Part shown: positions 22,137 through 29,412 of the stretch, one piece after another | Layout: each line of letters begins with the position of its first letter | Position numbering within the stretch: the first letter of the stretch is position 1 | Source of the DNA: a virus | IMG/VR virus record: IMGVR_UViG_3300017773_000073 | Span: 1 to 32,105 of that record | Length of the DNA stretch: 32,105 bases | Direction: 5' to 3' (one strand) | The notes under the pieces: model-generated | Database searches by the model: none | The model's input: only the letters and a program-made list of their open reading frames with translations | Told to the model about the DNA's origin: nothing | Position numbers and translations under genes: made by a program

Positions 22137-22516
22137 AACCACAAGACGTTGCGTTATGGATAGGTTTGGCTAGTTCTATAGGTGGTGTTGCTGTAGGCTA
22201 TGGAACATTAAATGAAAAAGTTGCACAGTTAGAAACATCAACTGATGCGACACATTTAGAACAAAGATTAACCACATTAGAGGTAAGAGTAAATGACAAC
22301 GATATTGGACACATTGGCACAGAAATACAAGAACTTCGTGGGCGTATTACAGGCAATACCGACAAAGTTGAAAGCCTTGTTATCCCCGATACAGGCATAT
22401 TGGAAACTCAAATTAAAGTCTTGGAAACGCAAATACAAACAATTAAAAAGGAACTTGAAAAAGTTGATAACCGATTTAAGGAAATAAAAAACAAGCCAGC
22501 TAATCCATTATTGTGA
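22133..22516 (+). CDS. Coiled-coil protein with N-terminal membrane anchor
   Basis: The 127-residue product has one membrane helix at 6-23 (VALWIGLASSIGGVAVGYG), then heptad repeats to the end (LEQRLTTLEVRV, ILETQIKVLETQIQTI). This shape fits an inner-membrane spanin or a structural rod. Its ATG overlaps the stop of the previous gene. Rz-type spanins have the same single anchor and coiled coil, and no other spanin is obvious in the genome, so this is a candidate. There is no lipoprotein partner that I can identify. Confidence 0.6.
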   Translation: MKPQDVALWIGLASSIGGVAVGYGTLNEKVAQLETSTDATHLEQRLTTLEVRVNDNDIGHIGTEIQELRGRITGNTDKVESLVIPDTGILETQIKVLETQIQTIKKELEKVDNRFKEIKNKPANPLL

Positions 22517-22532
22517 CATATTTCAAATATGT
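22516..22532. other. 17-bp palindrome after the coiled-coil gene
   Basis: ACATATTT (22516-22523) and AAATATGT (22525-22532) are perfect inverted repeats around one base. It overlaps the stop codon. As RNA it would give a weak 6-bp AT hairpin without a T run, so a terminator is unlikely. As DNA it could be an operator. Confidence 0.4.
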
Positions 22533-22558
22533 ACTACTCTTTATAAAAGGTTATTTGT

Positions 22559-22846
22559 ATGGCTACTAAGCATCCTACAAAGAGAAAAAAGAAACATACT
22601 AGTTTGGTACGTGCTGGCGTAGATAAGTTTAATCAAGCAAAGAGAACGCCAGGACATCCGACTAAAAGTCATGTTGTTGTAGCGAAGCAAGGTTCAAAAG
22701 TAAAATTATTGCGTTTTGGACAACAAGGCAAAACTGGTGACAAAGATGATACTGCTAGGTCAAGATCATTTAAAGCAAGGCATGGAAAAAATATTGCTAA
22801 GGGTAAAATGTCACGTGCATATTGGGCTAACAAGGTAAAATGGTAG
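22559..22846 (+). CDS. Small very basic conserved phage protein
   Basis: The 95-residue product is strongly basic: it begins with a KRKKKH stretch, then KVKLLRFGQQGKTG near 48, and ends in ARSRSFKARHGKNIAKGKMSRAYWANKVKW, a block (residues 66 onward) that I recall from many marine phages. The charge suggests binding to nucleic acid or to acidic virion parts. AAAGG lies eight bases before ATG. Its stop overlaps the phosphoesterase start. The function is unknown. Confidence 0.7.
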   Translation: MATKHPTKRKKKHTSLVRAGVDKFNQAKRTPGHPTKSHVVVAKQGSKVKLLRFGQQGKTGDKDDTARSRSFKARHGKNIAKGKMSRAYWANKVKW

Positions 22847-23997
22847 ATAAAAATTTACTTGAATATTGTCTGACAGAGAGACAAAAACAAGTAATAAAAG
22901 CACTACTACAATACAATACACAAGCACAAGCGGCTGTAGCACTTAATATATCTACAAGAGTCCTACAAACCCATTTGTCTAAAGTTCGTGCATACGCATC
23001 TACACAAGGCTACAGTCCACAGCACGACATGATACATCCCACCGCTAGTACCCATGCGTTAAAAGGCACATCGACCTTATATGGTGATAAGGGAGAGATT
23101 AAGCAACAATGGGTAAAAACTAACCTAAAACAAACAGATCAATTAGAAAGTCTTAAATCTGTATTAGAAGAATACTTAGCTGGTCACGTTGGCAAAAGCC
23201 CAAAAATTAAAACGCCAAAATTAAGTAAGGATAAACATACACTAGCAGTAATTAATATAGGCGATGCACACATAGGTATGCGAGCTAGTGAAGAAGTAAG
23301 CGGTCAAGAATATAACTTACAAATAGCTATCAACAAACACAAAGAAGTTTTTTTAAGATTGCTGAATAATGCACCAGATTGCGATACTTGTGTAATAAAT
23401 CAACTAGGAGATTATTACCATTTTGATAATTACGAAGCATCTACAACAAAAGGTACAAGAGTAGACGTTGATGATAATTTAGACAAAGTATTTATGTTAG
23501 GTCTACAGCTTATGACTTTTATGGTGGAACAATCTTTAAAAGTATTTAGAAAGGTAATCATAAGGCATAGTGCTGGCAATCACGACAGAGTTCTTACTAT
23601 TGGTTTACGTGCCCATCAAGAAGCCTATTGGAGAAACAATAAAAGAGTTGAGATTATCATGGATTCATCGCCATGCTGGGTGTATAGTTGGGGTAAAACT
23701 GCGTTTTTGGTTACGCATGGAGATGCACCAAAACCCATGCAATTAGGCGAATATTTTGCATCAAGATACCCAGAAAAGTGGGGTGAAAGCACACATCGAT
23801 ACGCTTGGCATGGTCATGTACATCACAAGAACGTAGCAAAAGAAAGTTATGGTGGGTGTATTACAGAATCTTGGGCTGGATTGCCACCAGCAGATCAATG
23901 GCATGATCGTTGTGGATATGTAAGTGGACAATCAATGTCTTTAATTGTCCTGGACAAAGACAAAGGAGAAATACGCAGATCAACAGAAAGGGTGTAA
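22840..23997 (+). CDS. Calcineurin-like metallophosphoesterase with N-terminal HTH
   Basis: The 385-residue protein has all metal-binding motifs of the family: GDAH (141-144), LGDYYH (189-194), GNHD (246-249), HGD (293-295) and HGHVHH (324-329). These bind two metals and cleave phosphodiesters or phosphomonoesters. Residues 10-60 form a LuxR/sigma-like helix-turn-helix (LTERQKQVIKALL, QAAVALNISTRVLQTHLSKV), as in many phage homologues encoded near terminase. A DNA nuclease or repair role is likely, but the substrate is not shown. No motif residue is missing. Confidence 0.85.
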   Translation: MVDKNLLEYCLTERQKQVIKALLQYNTQAQAAVALNISTRVLQTHLSKVRAYASTQGYSPQHDMIHPTASTHALKGTSTLYGDKGEIKQQWVKTNLKQTDQLESLKSVLEEYLAGHVGKSPKIKTPKLSKDKHTLAVINIGDAHIGMRASEEVSGQEYNLQIAINKHKEVFLRLLNNAPDCDTCVINQLGDYYHFDNYEASTTKGTRVDVDDNLDKVFMLGLQLMTFMVEQSLKVFRKVIIRHSAGNHDRVLTIGLRAHQEAYWRNNKRVEIIMDSSPCWVYSWGKTAFLVTHGDAPKPMQLGEYFASRYPEKWGESTHRYAWHGHVHHKNVAKESYGGCITESWAGLPPADQWHDRCGYVSGQSMSLIVLDKDKGEIRRSTERV

Positions 23998-23998
23998 T

Positions 23999-24199
23999 AT
24001 GGCTGAACTTACGGATCTAACAGAACATAGAAACTATACTTACGAGAACAGCGTACAATCAGATTTTTATAATGATATTGTTTTGTTGATTAACAAATAT
24101 CAAGCAGATAGCACACTTACAGCTACAGATATTGTTGGGTGTTTAGAGTGGGCAAAAACAAACACAATACTTTGTCACACAGAATATGCAGATGACTAA
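23999..24199 (+). CDS. Small acidic protein of unknown function
   Basis: ATG 23999 follows the phosphoesterase stop closely; the 66-residue product ends at the TAATG junction of the next gene. It is acidic, probably helical, with a DFYNDIVLLINKYQ helix near 22 and two cysteines. No family was recognised. The tight coupling on both sides argues that it is expressed. Confidence 0.6.
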   Translation: MAELTDLTEHRNYTYENSVQSDFYNDIVLLINKYQADSTLTATDIVGCLEWAKTNTILCHTEYADD

Positions 24200-24588
24200 T
24201 GTATTACTTAGCTTTTAATGCAAATTTTCGATTTATTCCAAATTTATTACCTGTAAATACAGTAATACCAGAGTATGTAAATGAAAAATTTGTGTTAGAA
24301 TGGGCAACTGAATACAGTTTTTCAGAAGAAACTATAGAAAATGGAACAAAAAATGCGTTTTTTATTGAATTTTCTGATAATGAAATGGATTCTGGCGAAA
24401 TTAAAGTTTTATTTAGTTTGCGAGGAATCGATCAAACTGGAATACAAACTGACCCAGCATACTACGCATTTAGTATTAATATTGCTGAACACAATATTGG
24501 CAAGTCAGCTAGTATCAACCTGGCTGATGGCGTAGATTTATCAATAGACGTTTTATCAAGTGGGGTTTTCAACTCAACATTACATTAG
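24199..24588 (+). CDS. Unknown beta-rich protein, possibly a virion component
   Basis: The 129-residue product begins MYYLAFNANFRFIPNLLP and shows alternating hydrophobic strands (GEIKVLFSLRGID, ASINLADGVDLSIDVL) without cysteines or membrane segments. It resembles small beta-sandwich structural proteins in general character only. It is translationally coupled to the 66-residue gene and followed by two further unknown beta-rich genes, which together may form one structure. Confidence 0.5.
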   Translation: MYYLAFNANFRFIPNLLPVNTVIPEYVNEKFVLEWATEYSFSEETIENGTKNAFFIEFSDNEMDSGEIKVLFSLRGIDQTGIQTDPAYYAFSINIAEHNIGKSASINLADGVDLSIDVLSSGVFNSTLH

Positions 24589-24600
24589 AGGTACAGAAAG

Positions 24601-24882
24601 ATGTCAAAGAATTATATTGAAATGGTTGTAGGAACTGCTGTAACACCTAGCATGAACTCAACATATGGTAATGGTGTTATCCAAATAGATTATGGAAATA
24701 CCGCAGTTACATTGTGGGGAAGTATTAACGGAACAGACTACGTAGTATTAGAAACATTTTCTGCTGACACTATAAAAGAATTAGTTAAATGTAATAATTT
24801 TAAGGTGAGTGGATCAAGTAGTGATATTACAACTACAATGGATACAAGCAAAGTTTACATATCAACAAGCATAGGTGACTAA
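24601..24882 (+). CDS. Unknown small beta-rich protein
   Basis: The 93-residue product begins SKNYIEMVVGTAVTPSMNST and shows strand-like pieces such as VIQIDYGNTAVTLWG and DYVVLETFSADT. It has no signal peptide. A ribosome binding site (GAGG at 24589-24592) precedes ATG 24601. It may be a decoration or fibre-associated protein with its neighbours; this is inferred from fold-like character alone. Confidence 0.5.
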   Translation: MSKNYIEMVVGTAVTPSMNSTYGNGVIQIDYGNTAVTLWGSINGTDYVVLETFSADTIKELVKCNNFKVSGSSSDITTTMDTSKVYISTSIGD

Positions 24883-24884
24883 TT

Positions 24885-25682
24885 ATGGCACAACCAACAA
24901 TTTTGAACCCTAATAGTGATGAGTCTGCCGCTAGTGCAGATTCTACTGTATATGGTCATGCTGGTGGATCTGGAAGGGCTAATCAAGATTTATCAACATC
25001 AGTAACTATTCCAGCCGAGGCAAACACTGTTATTGTAGTAGGTTTTGTTGATGGAGAAGATCATGCAGAACCAAGAGTTAGTGGGGCTACAATATCAGGC
25101 ATTGGAAGTCCTATTTTTACAGTAGATAATTTTGGATTCCATGATGATTCAACACAAACTTTAAGTGTAAATATGGTTGCTGTATCAGTTACTATCTATG
25201 ATGTTTCATCATTACCTGCTAAAACTGGTCTTACTTTAAATGCTACATTTAGTACAAGTACAGATAAAGCCTGTTTAGCGGCTGTTTTATGCACAGATGG
25301 TTTTGTACAAAATGCTTTCGTGCAAAATCAAACAGGTGGTACTGGAGTATTAGATGATAAATTTTTAATTCCAGATGCAGAAAATTCAATAGTAGCAGGA
25401 GTTTATTGTATTCAGACAGGTGGTTCAGCATCTTTAACAGCTAGGGAAAGCTCAACTGTATTATTTAAAACAACAGGCTCTATACCAGTTACTACAGGCG
25501 AGGCTTCGTGTGCAGGTTTAAGTCAAAGTAATTTTACTGGTTCTGAATATTTAAAAACTTTTAATTTAGTAGGTGAAACTAGCTCTGGAAAACCAAAATC
25601 AGCCGCTTATTTCTTTATTAACTCACAAAAAGATCCTTATCATGGTATAACTGGCAAATTAACAAGCCCAATAGTTAAGTAA
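24885..25682 (+). CDS. Unknown beta-rich protein, candidate appendage or adhesin
   Basis: The 265-residue product is rich in Ser, Thr, Gly and Val, begins AQPTILNPNSDESAASAD, and has strand patterns such as NTVIVVGFVDGE and SVTIYDVSSLPAKTG. The composition resembles phage fibre or fibre-tip domains and it lacks enzyme motifs. A second set of putative appendage genes so far from the tail block is unusual. It may be a head fibre. I do not recognise the family. Confidence 0.5.
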   Translation: MAQPTILNPNSDESAASADSTVYGHAGGSGRANQDLSTSVTIPAEANTVIVVGFVDGEDHAEPRVSGATISGIGSPIFTVDNFGFHDDSTQTLSVNMVAVSVTIYDVSSLPAKTGLTLNATFSTSTDKACLAAVLCTDGFVQNAFVQNQTGGTGVLDDKFLIPDAENSIVAGVYCIQTGGSASLTARESSTVLFKTTGSIPVTTGEASCAGLSQSNFTGSEYLKTFNLVGETSSGKPKSAAYFFINSQKDPYHGITGKLTSPIVK

Positions 25683-25721
25683 ATTAACAGTACATAAATC
25701 AATCAGATAGTTACAAAGTGT

Positions 25722-26006
25722 ATGCCTAGCAGACAAGGAAAACCAAATAGAAACAAGGTATTCTTATTAAATCGTTTACAAGATATGTATGGCGAGGACT
25801 TTCATCCAATAATGAAAATGTGTGAAAACGCTGTATTACTCCAGGCAGAAGCAGAAAACAATATAGATGTTAATACTTTAAAGACCGCTATTGATGCGTG
25901 GGATAAGGTAGCACAGTACACTGAGCCTAAACTGAAAGCGATTGAAGGCACATTAAGTGTAGATGCAGAAGTTATGATGAAAGATTTAAAAGGCGTACCA
26001 CGTTGA
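25722..26006 (+). CDS. Probable small terminase subunit
   Basis: The 94-residue product lies directly before terL and overlaps its start. It has KPNRNKVFLLNRLQDMYGEDFHPI at the N-terminus, an AIDAWDKVAQYTEPKLKAIEG helix near 52, and a DAEVMMKDL end, typical of short marine-phage small terminases. These form rings that recognise phage DNA for packaging. It lacks an obvious N-terminal HTH, which in this subgroup is often degenerate. Confidence 0.7.
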   Translation: MPSRQGKPNRNKVFLLNRLQDMYGEDFHPIMKMCENAVLLQAEAENNIDVNTLKTAIDAWDKVAQYTEPKLKAIEGTLSVDAEVMMKDLKGVPR

Positions 26007-27463
26007 TTAAATACGAGTTAGAGTACAGCCCACAAAGTGAGACACTAACTCAATTTCATAAGACATTGGACTATCATCACAGATTTATTAGAGGTCCATT
26101 AGGTTCTGCAAAGACGACTACAGTATGTATTGATATATTAGATTTGATATCTAATCAGCCAGCAGATACAAATGGTATGCGTAGATCAAGATGGTGTGCA
26201 GTACGAAACACATACAGCGAACTAAAGAACACGACAGTTAAAGAATGGCTAGAAGTATGTCCAGAAGAACTAGGCAGACTGAATTGGACTGATCTAACAC
26301 AACAGATAGAGTTTGAGAAAGAAGATGGCACGATAGTTAAGTCAGAGTTTATCTTCCTGGCACTTGATAAGCCACAAGACGTTAAGAAGTTACGAGGTCT
26401 ACAGCTTACAGGTGGGTGGCTAAACGAAGCAAAAGAGCTACCATTTGCAGTCTTATCGATGTTATTTGGTAGGTGTGGTAGGTATCCAAAGCAATCAGAG
26501 TCAAAAGAAAAGTATTGGTTTGGTGTAATAGGTGATACAAACTCACCAGATGAGGATAGTTGGTATTACGACCTAGCAGAGAATAAGAAGCCAGAAGGGT
26601 GGATATTCTTAACACAACCTGGTGGCGTAACTAAAGACAGTGTAAGTGGTGCATGGATTGTCAATGAGGGTGCAGACAACTTACATAATCTACCAATAGG
26701 TTACTATGACAACCAGATAGCTGGTAATGACGATGACTGGATAAACGTAAACTTAGCTAATAACTATGGGTTTATAAAAGAGGGCAAACCAGTACATCAA
26801 TGGTATAATGATACAGTACATACCAGTAAAGACATTATTAAACCAGATCATATTCGACCAATTTACTTAGGTTTTGATTTTGGTAGAACACCAGCTTGTG
26901 CGATGGCACAGAAAGATGCGATGGGTAGGTGGGTGTTTATTGATGAGTTTACAAGTGACAACATGAGTGCTGAGAACTTTGCACCAGAGTTAAAGAGATA
27001 CTTAGATAGTGAGTATGGGCAGTTTAAGTTTGAGTACGGATATGGTGATCCTGCTGGTGGCGATGGCAACCAGTCAACAGATAGAACACCATTTGATATA
27101 CTGAGGGCTAACGGAATACACGCTGGACCTACAAAGACCAACGATCCGTTAATAAGACGAACATCTATCAGTTCATTAGGTTTACGAAACTGTATGGATG
27201 GTAAGCCAGCATTACTGATTAGCCCAAAGTGTAAGATGTTGCGTAAGGGTATGGCTGGTGGATTCTGTTACAAAAGAGTACAAGTAAGCGGTGAGAAGTA
27301 TCAAGACAAACCAGATAAAGGAATATACTCGCACATTGTGGAAGCCGCAGAGTATTTGTTACAAGGACAAGGAAGTGGAAGTGAAGCAGTCTATGGTAAG
27401 CCTACATTTGTAGCACCTATCAAGACTAAACAATTTGACCCATTCAAGCGGAGACAACTATGA
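26003..27463 (+). CDS. terL: Terminase large subunit
   Basis: The 486-residue packaging motor has a variant Walker A, GPLGSAKTT (31-39), a Walker B-like GGWLNEAKE (137-145) with the catalytic glutamate, and a RNase H-like nuclease domain with GFDFG (Asp292), GYGDPAGGD (Asp349) and a late YSHIVEAAEY. It cuts concatemers and pumps DNA into the prohead through the portal. TTG 26003 overlaps the stop of the small subunit, and its own stop overlaps the next ATG. Length is normal for podovirus-type TerL. Confidence 0.93.
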   Translation: MIKYELEYSPQSETLTQFHKTLDYHHRFIRGPLGSAKTTTVCIDILDLISNQPADTNGMRRSRWCAVRNTYSELKNTTVKEWLEVCPEELGRLNWTDLTQQIEFEKEDGTIVKSEFIFLALDKPQDVKKLRGLQLTGGWLNEAKELPFAVLSMLFGRCGRYPKQSESKEKYWFGVIGDTNSPDEDSWYYDLAENKKPEGWIFLTQPGGVTKDSVSGAWIVNEGADNLHNLPIGYYDNQIAGNDDDWINVNLANNYGFIKEGKPVHQWYNDTVHTSKDIIKPDHIRPIYLGFDFGRTPACAMAQKDAMGRWVFIDEFTSDNMSAENFAPELKRYLDSEYGQFKFEYGYGDPAGGDGNQSTDRTPFDILRANGIHAGPTKTNDPLIRRTSISSLGLRNCMDGKPALLISPKCKMLRKGMAGGFCYKRVQVSGEKYQDKPDKGIYSHIVEAAEYLLQGQGSGSEAVYGKPTFVAPIKTKQFDPFKRRQL

Positions 27464-27786
27464 GAGAATTATTAGGTGATGGCGTTAAGCTGAAAGACCT
27501 AGAACCACATATGCCAATGTTATTGTTGACATTTGATTTATTTACACAAACAGCACAACCCAGAATAGTTAAGAAAGCAACAGCAGATGAAGTATTGTTT
27601 GATATGCGTAACAACATAAGTGCGATGCAGATTAGACGATTAATCATTGAGCCATTACAAAAGGCGATGCCAGAGTATGTTTGGACTGTTGACTTAATAC
27701 AAAGAACTATTAGTGCAAAAAGGGTTGAGATTGTAAGTGGGAAAAAACGTAAAGCAACAAAGTCTACTGAGATCACTGACGCATAA
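27460..27786 (+). CDS. Unknown protein after terL
   Basis: The 108-residue product starts in the ATGA overlap with terL. It is helical, begins RELLGDGVKLKDLEPHMPML, has an IRRLIIEPLQKAMPEY segment near 66, and a lysine-rich C-terminus. No family, membrane segment or cysteine cluster is seen. It belongs by position to the packaging/head group and may assist packaging. Confidence 0.6.
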   Translation: MRELLGDGVKLKDLEPHMPMLLLTFDLFTQTAQPRIVKKATADEVLFDMRNNISAMQIRRLIIEPLQKAMPEYVWTVDLIQRTISAKRVEIVSGKKRKATKSTEITDA

Positions 27787-28243
27787 AAGACTGCAGGGTT
27801 ACTTAGTATACACAGATGGTTGGTTATGGTTTGGTCACGTACACATAGTATTACGTACACCTAATAGTTGGGTTAAGATCAATCAAAACATGGCGTACAC
27901 TGACGTAGATGTAGTACCATTAGGTTGGGACTTAAACATGGAAGGTGAGGTGCATCCGTTTGTTATTGATGTACCCATAGAGCAGAAACGATATGGTATA
28001 GGTGCGTATTCGTGCGTACAGCAGATTAAATCTATACTGGGTATACGTGAATGGTGGATTTGTACACCTAAACAACTCAAGAGGTATATGAAATGGCGAA
28101 AGGATTATATGCAAACATACACGCAAAGCGGAAACGTATTAAAGCTGGTAGTGGTGAGAAAATGCGTAAACCTGGTGTTGAAGGTGCACCAACAGCTCAA
28201 GCGTTTGTACAGTCAGCTAAGACTGCTAAGAAACCATCGTTAG
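27737..28243 (+). CDS. Conserved phage protein, possibly a permuted NlpC/P60-like cysteine-peptidase fold
   Basis: The 168-residue frame starts at GTG 27737 inside the previous gene. Core residues 20-120 contain FGHVHIVLRTP (His), a WVKINQNM...TDVDVVPLGWD stretch, and YSCVQQIKSILGI (Cys) followed by TPKQLKRYM. A His before a Cys helix followed by TPxQL recalls circularly permuted NlpC/P60 proteins, so a peptidase or a relic of one is possible. The last 50 residues (from 28093) overlap another gene in a different frame and look non-conserved. Confidence 0.55.
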   Translation: MGKNVKQQSLLRSLTHKRLQGYLVYTDGWLWFGHVHIVLRTPNSWVKINQNMAYTDVDVVPLGWDLNMEGEVHPFVIDVPIEQKRYGIGAYSCVQQIKSILGIREWWICTPKQLKRYMKWRKDYMQTYTQSGNVLKLVVVRKCVNLVLKVHQQLKRLYSQLRLLRNHR

Positions 28244-28260
28244 TAAGGAGAATGTCGTGA
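28093..28260 (+). CDS. Small conserved phage protein of the GLYANIHAKRKRI type
   Basis: The 55-residue protein belongs to a very common family of short basic phage proteins. It reads KGLYANIHAKRKRIKAGSGEK, then MRKPGVEGAPTAQAF and SAKTAKKPSLVRRMS. Copies are usually found near portal and terminase genes and may be minor virion proteins; the function is unknown. GAGG (28081-28084) lies eight bases before ATG 28093. It overlaps the previous frame by 151 bases and the next 17-residue frame by one base. Confidence 0.82.
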   Translation: MAKGLYANIHAKRKRIKAGSGEKMRKPGVEGAPTAQAFVQSAKTAKKPSLVRRMS

Positions 28261-28313
28261 TGGGAATGAAAAAAAGAAAGAAACGTAAACCATCGATTGT
28301 AAGAGGTTACTAA
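28260..28313 (+). CDS. 17-residue basic peptide frame between overlapping genes
   Basis: ATG 28260 shares a base with the previous stop (TGATG), and its TAA shares a base with the next ATG (TAATG). The product MGMKKRKKRKPSIVRGY is basic and ends in the same PSIVRGY motif as the next gene (PSIIRGY). It may be a real peptide, a coupling device that carries ribosomes to the next gene, or a decayed duplicate. The embedded AAGAGG (28298-28303) serves as the ribosome binding site of the next gene. Confidence 0.45.
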   Translation: MGMKKRKKRKPSIVRGY

Positions 28314-28663
28314 TGGAATACAATACACCATTCATGCGTAGAGCTATGGAATCTGTTGAAAACAGAAAATCCATAATAAGCAAAGATGGTAAGGAACAAA
28401 CACATCGCATGGCGGCAGAGAAAGTAGATGGTACTTGGTATGCGTTCCCATTGATTGTTCAACAAGAAGATGGACAACTAAAGCAGTATAATGAAAAAGA
28501 TTGGATGTCTGCATTTAGAGATAACGTAAGCAAAAATAATGTCATATCGTTTGGACAAGACAAGGATAAAGCAATAGAGTTTGCAAGAGGTGGTTATAAA
28601 AAAGGAACACCACTAGAAGATAAACAACAAACAAAAATACCATCTATAATCAGAGGTTACTAA
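28313..28663 (+). CDS. Conserved phage virion-region protein (WYAFPLIV...GGYKKGTPL type)
   Basis: The 116-residue product matches a common family with THRMAAEKVDGTWYAFPLIV near 30, DNVSKNNVISFGQDKDKAIEFA near 70, and GGYKKGTPLE. Homologues occur in the portal region of many phages; the function is unknown. It ends KIPSIIRGY, repeating the end of the upstream 17-residue frame. Both ends overlap neighbours by one base. Confidence 0.72.
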   Translation: MEYNTPFMRRAMESVENRKSIISKDGKEQTHRMAAEKVDGTWYAFPLIVQQEDGQLKQYNEKDWMSAFRDNVSKNNVISFGQDKDKAIEFARGGYKKGTPLEDKQQTKIPSIIRGY

Positions 28664-28863
28664 TGCGTAGACCAAAAATTAAACCATACACACCTAGCGA
28701 AGAATCATTAGCTTTGCAACGTAAACAGTTAGAAGAAATGAACGAGCAGAAAAGTGAACTTGCAGAAAAACAAATGCGTGTAGCTCAACGTAATATGAAT
28801 CGATCATTAATAAGTTCTATTGCTGATCCAGACCAACAAGAAAATAAATTAGGGGTGGCGTAA
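28663..28863 (+). CDS. Small charged coiled-coil protein
   Basis: The 66-residue product is highly charged and helical: RRPKIKPYTPSEE, then LQRKQLEEMNEQKSELAEKQM with heptad character, then an Asp/Gln-rich end. It has one-base overlaps (TAATG) with both neighbours. No family was recognised. The location between two virion-region genes suggests a head or connector accessory role. Confidence 0.6.
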   Translation: MRRPKIKPYTPSEESLALQRKQLEEMNEQKSELAEKQMRVAQRNMNRSLISSIADPDQQENKLGVA

Positions 28864-29411
28864 TGGCAACACCAAGAACAGGTGGTAGTCCACCAGTGGG
28901 TGACAAAAGACCAGATAGAGCATACATACAAAGAACTGGCAACAAAGAAGGTAAGTTTATGTTTCCAGGTACTATGGGTGGTGGCAATTTTGGTTACTAC
29001 ACAAGAGGACCACAAGCTGGCAAAGTACCTTTATCTGTCAGTCAATATGTAGAAGATTTTGTAACTAATGATCCACGTTATCAAACTGCTAAAAGGTTAG
29101 GCATCTTAGAAGAAGCTGGTAAAAGATACAGCCAAAGTTTTACTGATCCTATGAATATAGCAACAAGAGATGTTAGAGGTCCTATACGCAAACCTGTTGA
29201 CCCATCTGCAAGTCTTGCAAGGTTAGAAGAATTTTCAAATGAGAGACAACTACAAGCATCACAAGAAGAAGATAAAAGAGCATTAACACAAGAGATTATG
29301 GAACGTGAGCAAAGAGTTACAAAGCGTAGACGTAATCCACGATCATTGTTAGCACAGCTACCGAACTTACAAGGCGGTACATTAGGCTCACCACAAACAT
29401 TAGGTGCATAA
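28863..29411 (+). CDS. Unknown protein upstream of portal
   Basis: The 182-residue product begins ATPRTGGSPPVGDKRPDRAYIQRT, has a Gly/Phe/Tyr-rich piece (FMFPGTMGGGNFGYYTRGP) near 32, then a charged helical region (LARLEEFSNERQLQASQEEDKR) and ends in LAQLPNLQGG...SPQTLGA. I do not recognise it. It ends two bases before the portal ATG and is coupled to the previous gene. A minor head protein is plausible. Confidence 0.55.
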   Translation: MATPRTGGSPPVGDKRPDRAYIQRTGNKEGKFMFPGTMGGGNFGYYTRGPQAGKVPLSVSQYVEDFVTNDPRYQTAKRLGILEEAGKRYSQSFTDPMNIATRDVRGPIRKPVDPSASLARLEEFSNERQLQASQEEDKRALTQEIMEREQRVTKRRRNPRSLLAQLPNLQGGTLGSPQTLGA

Positions 29412-29412
29412 T

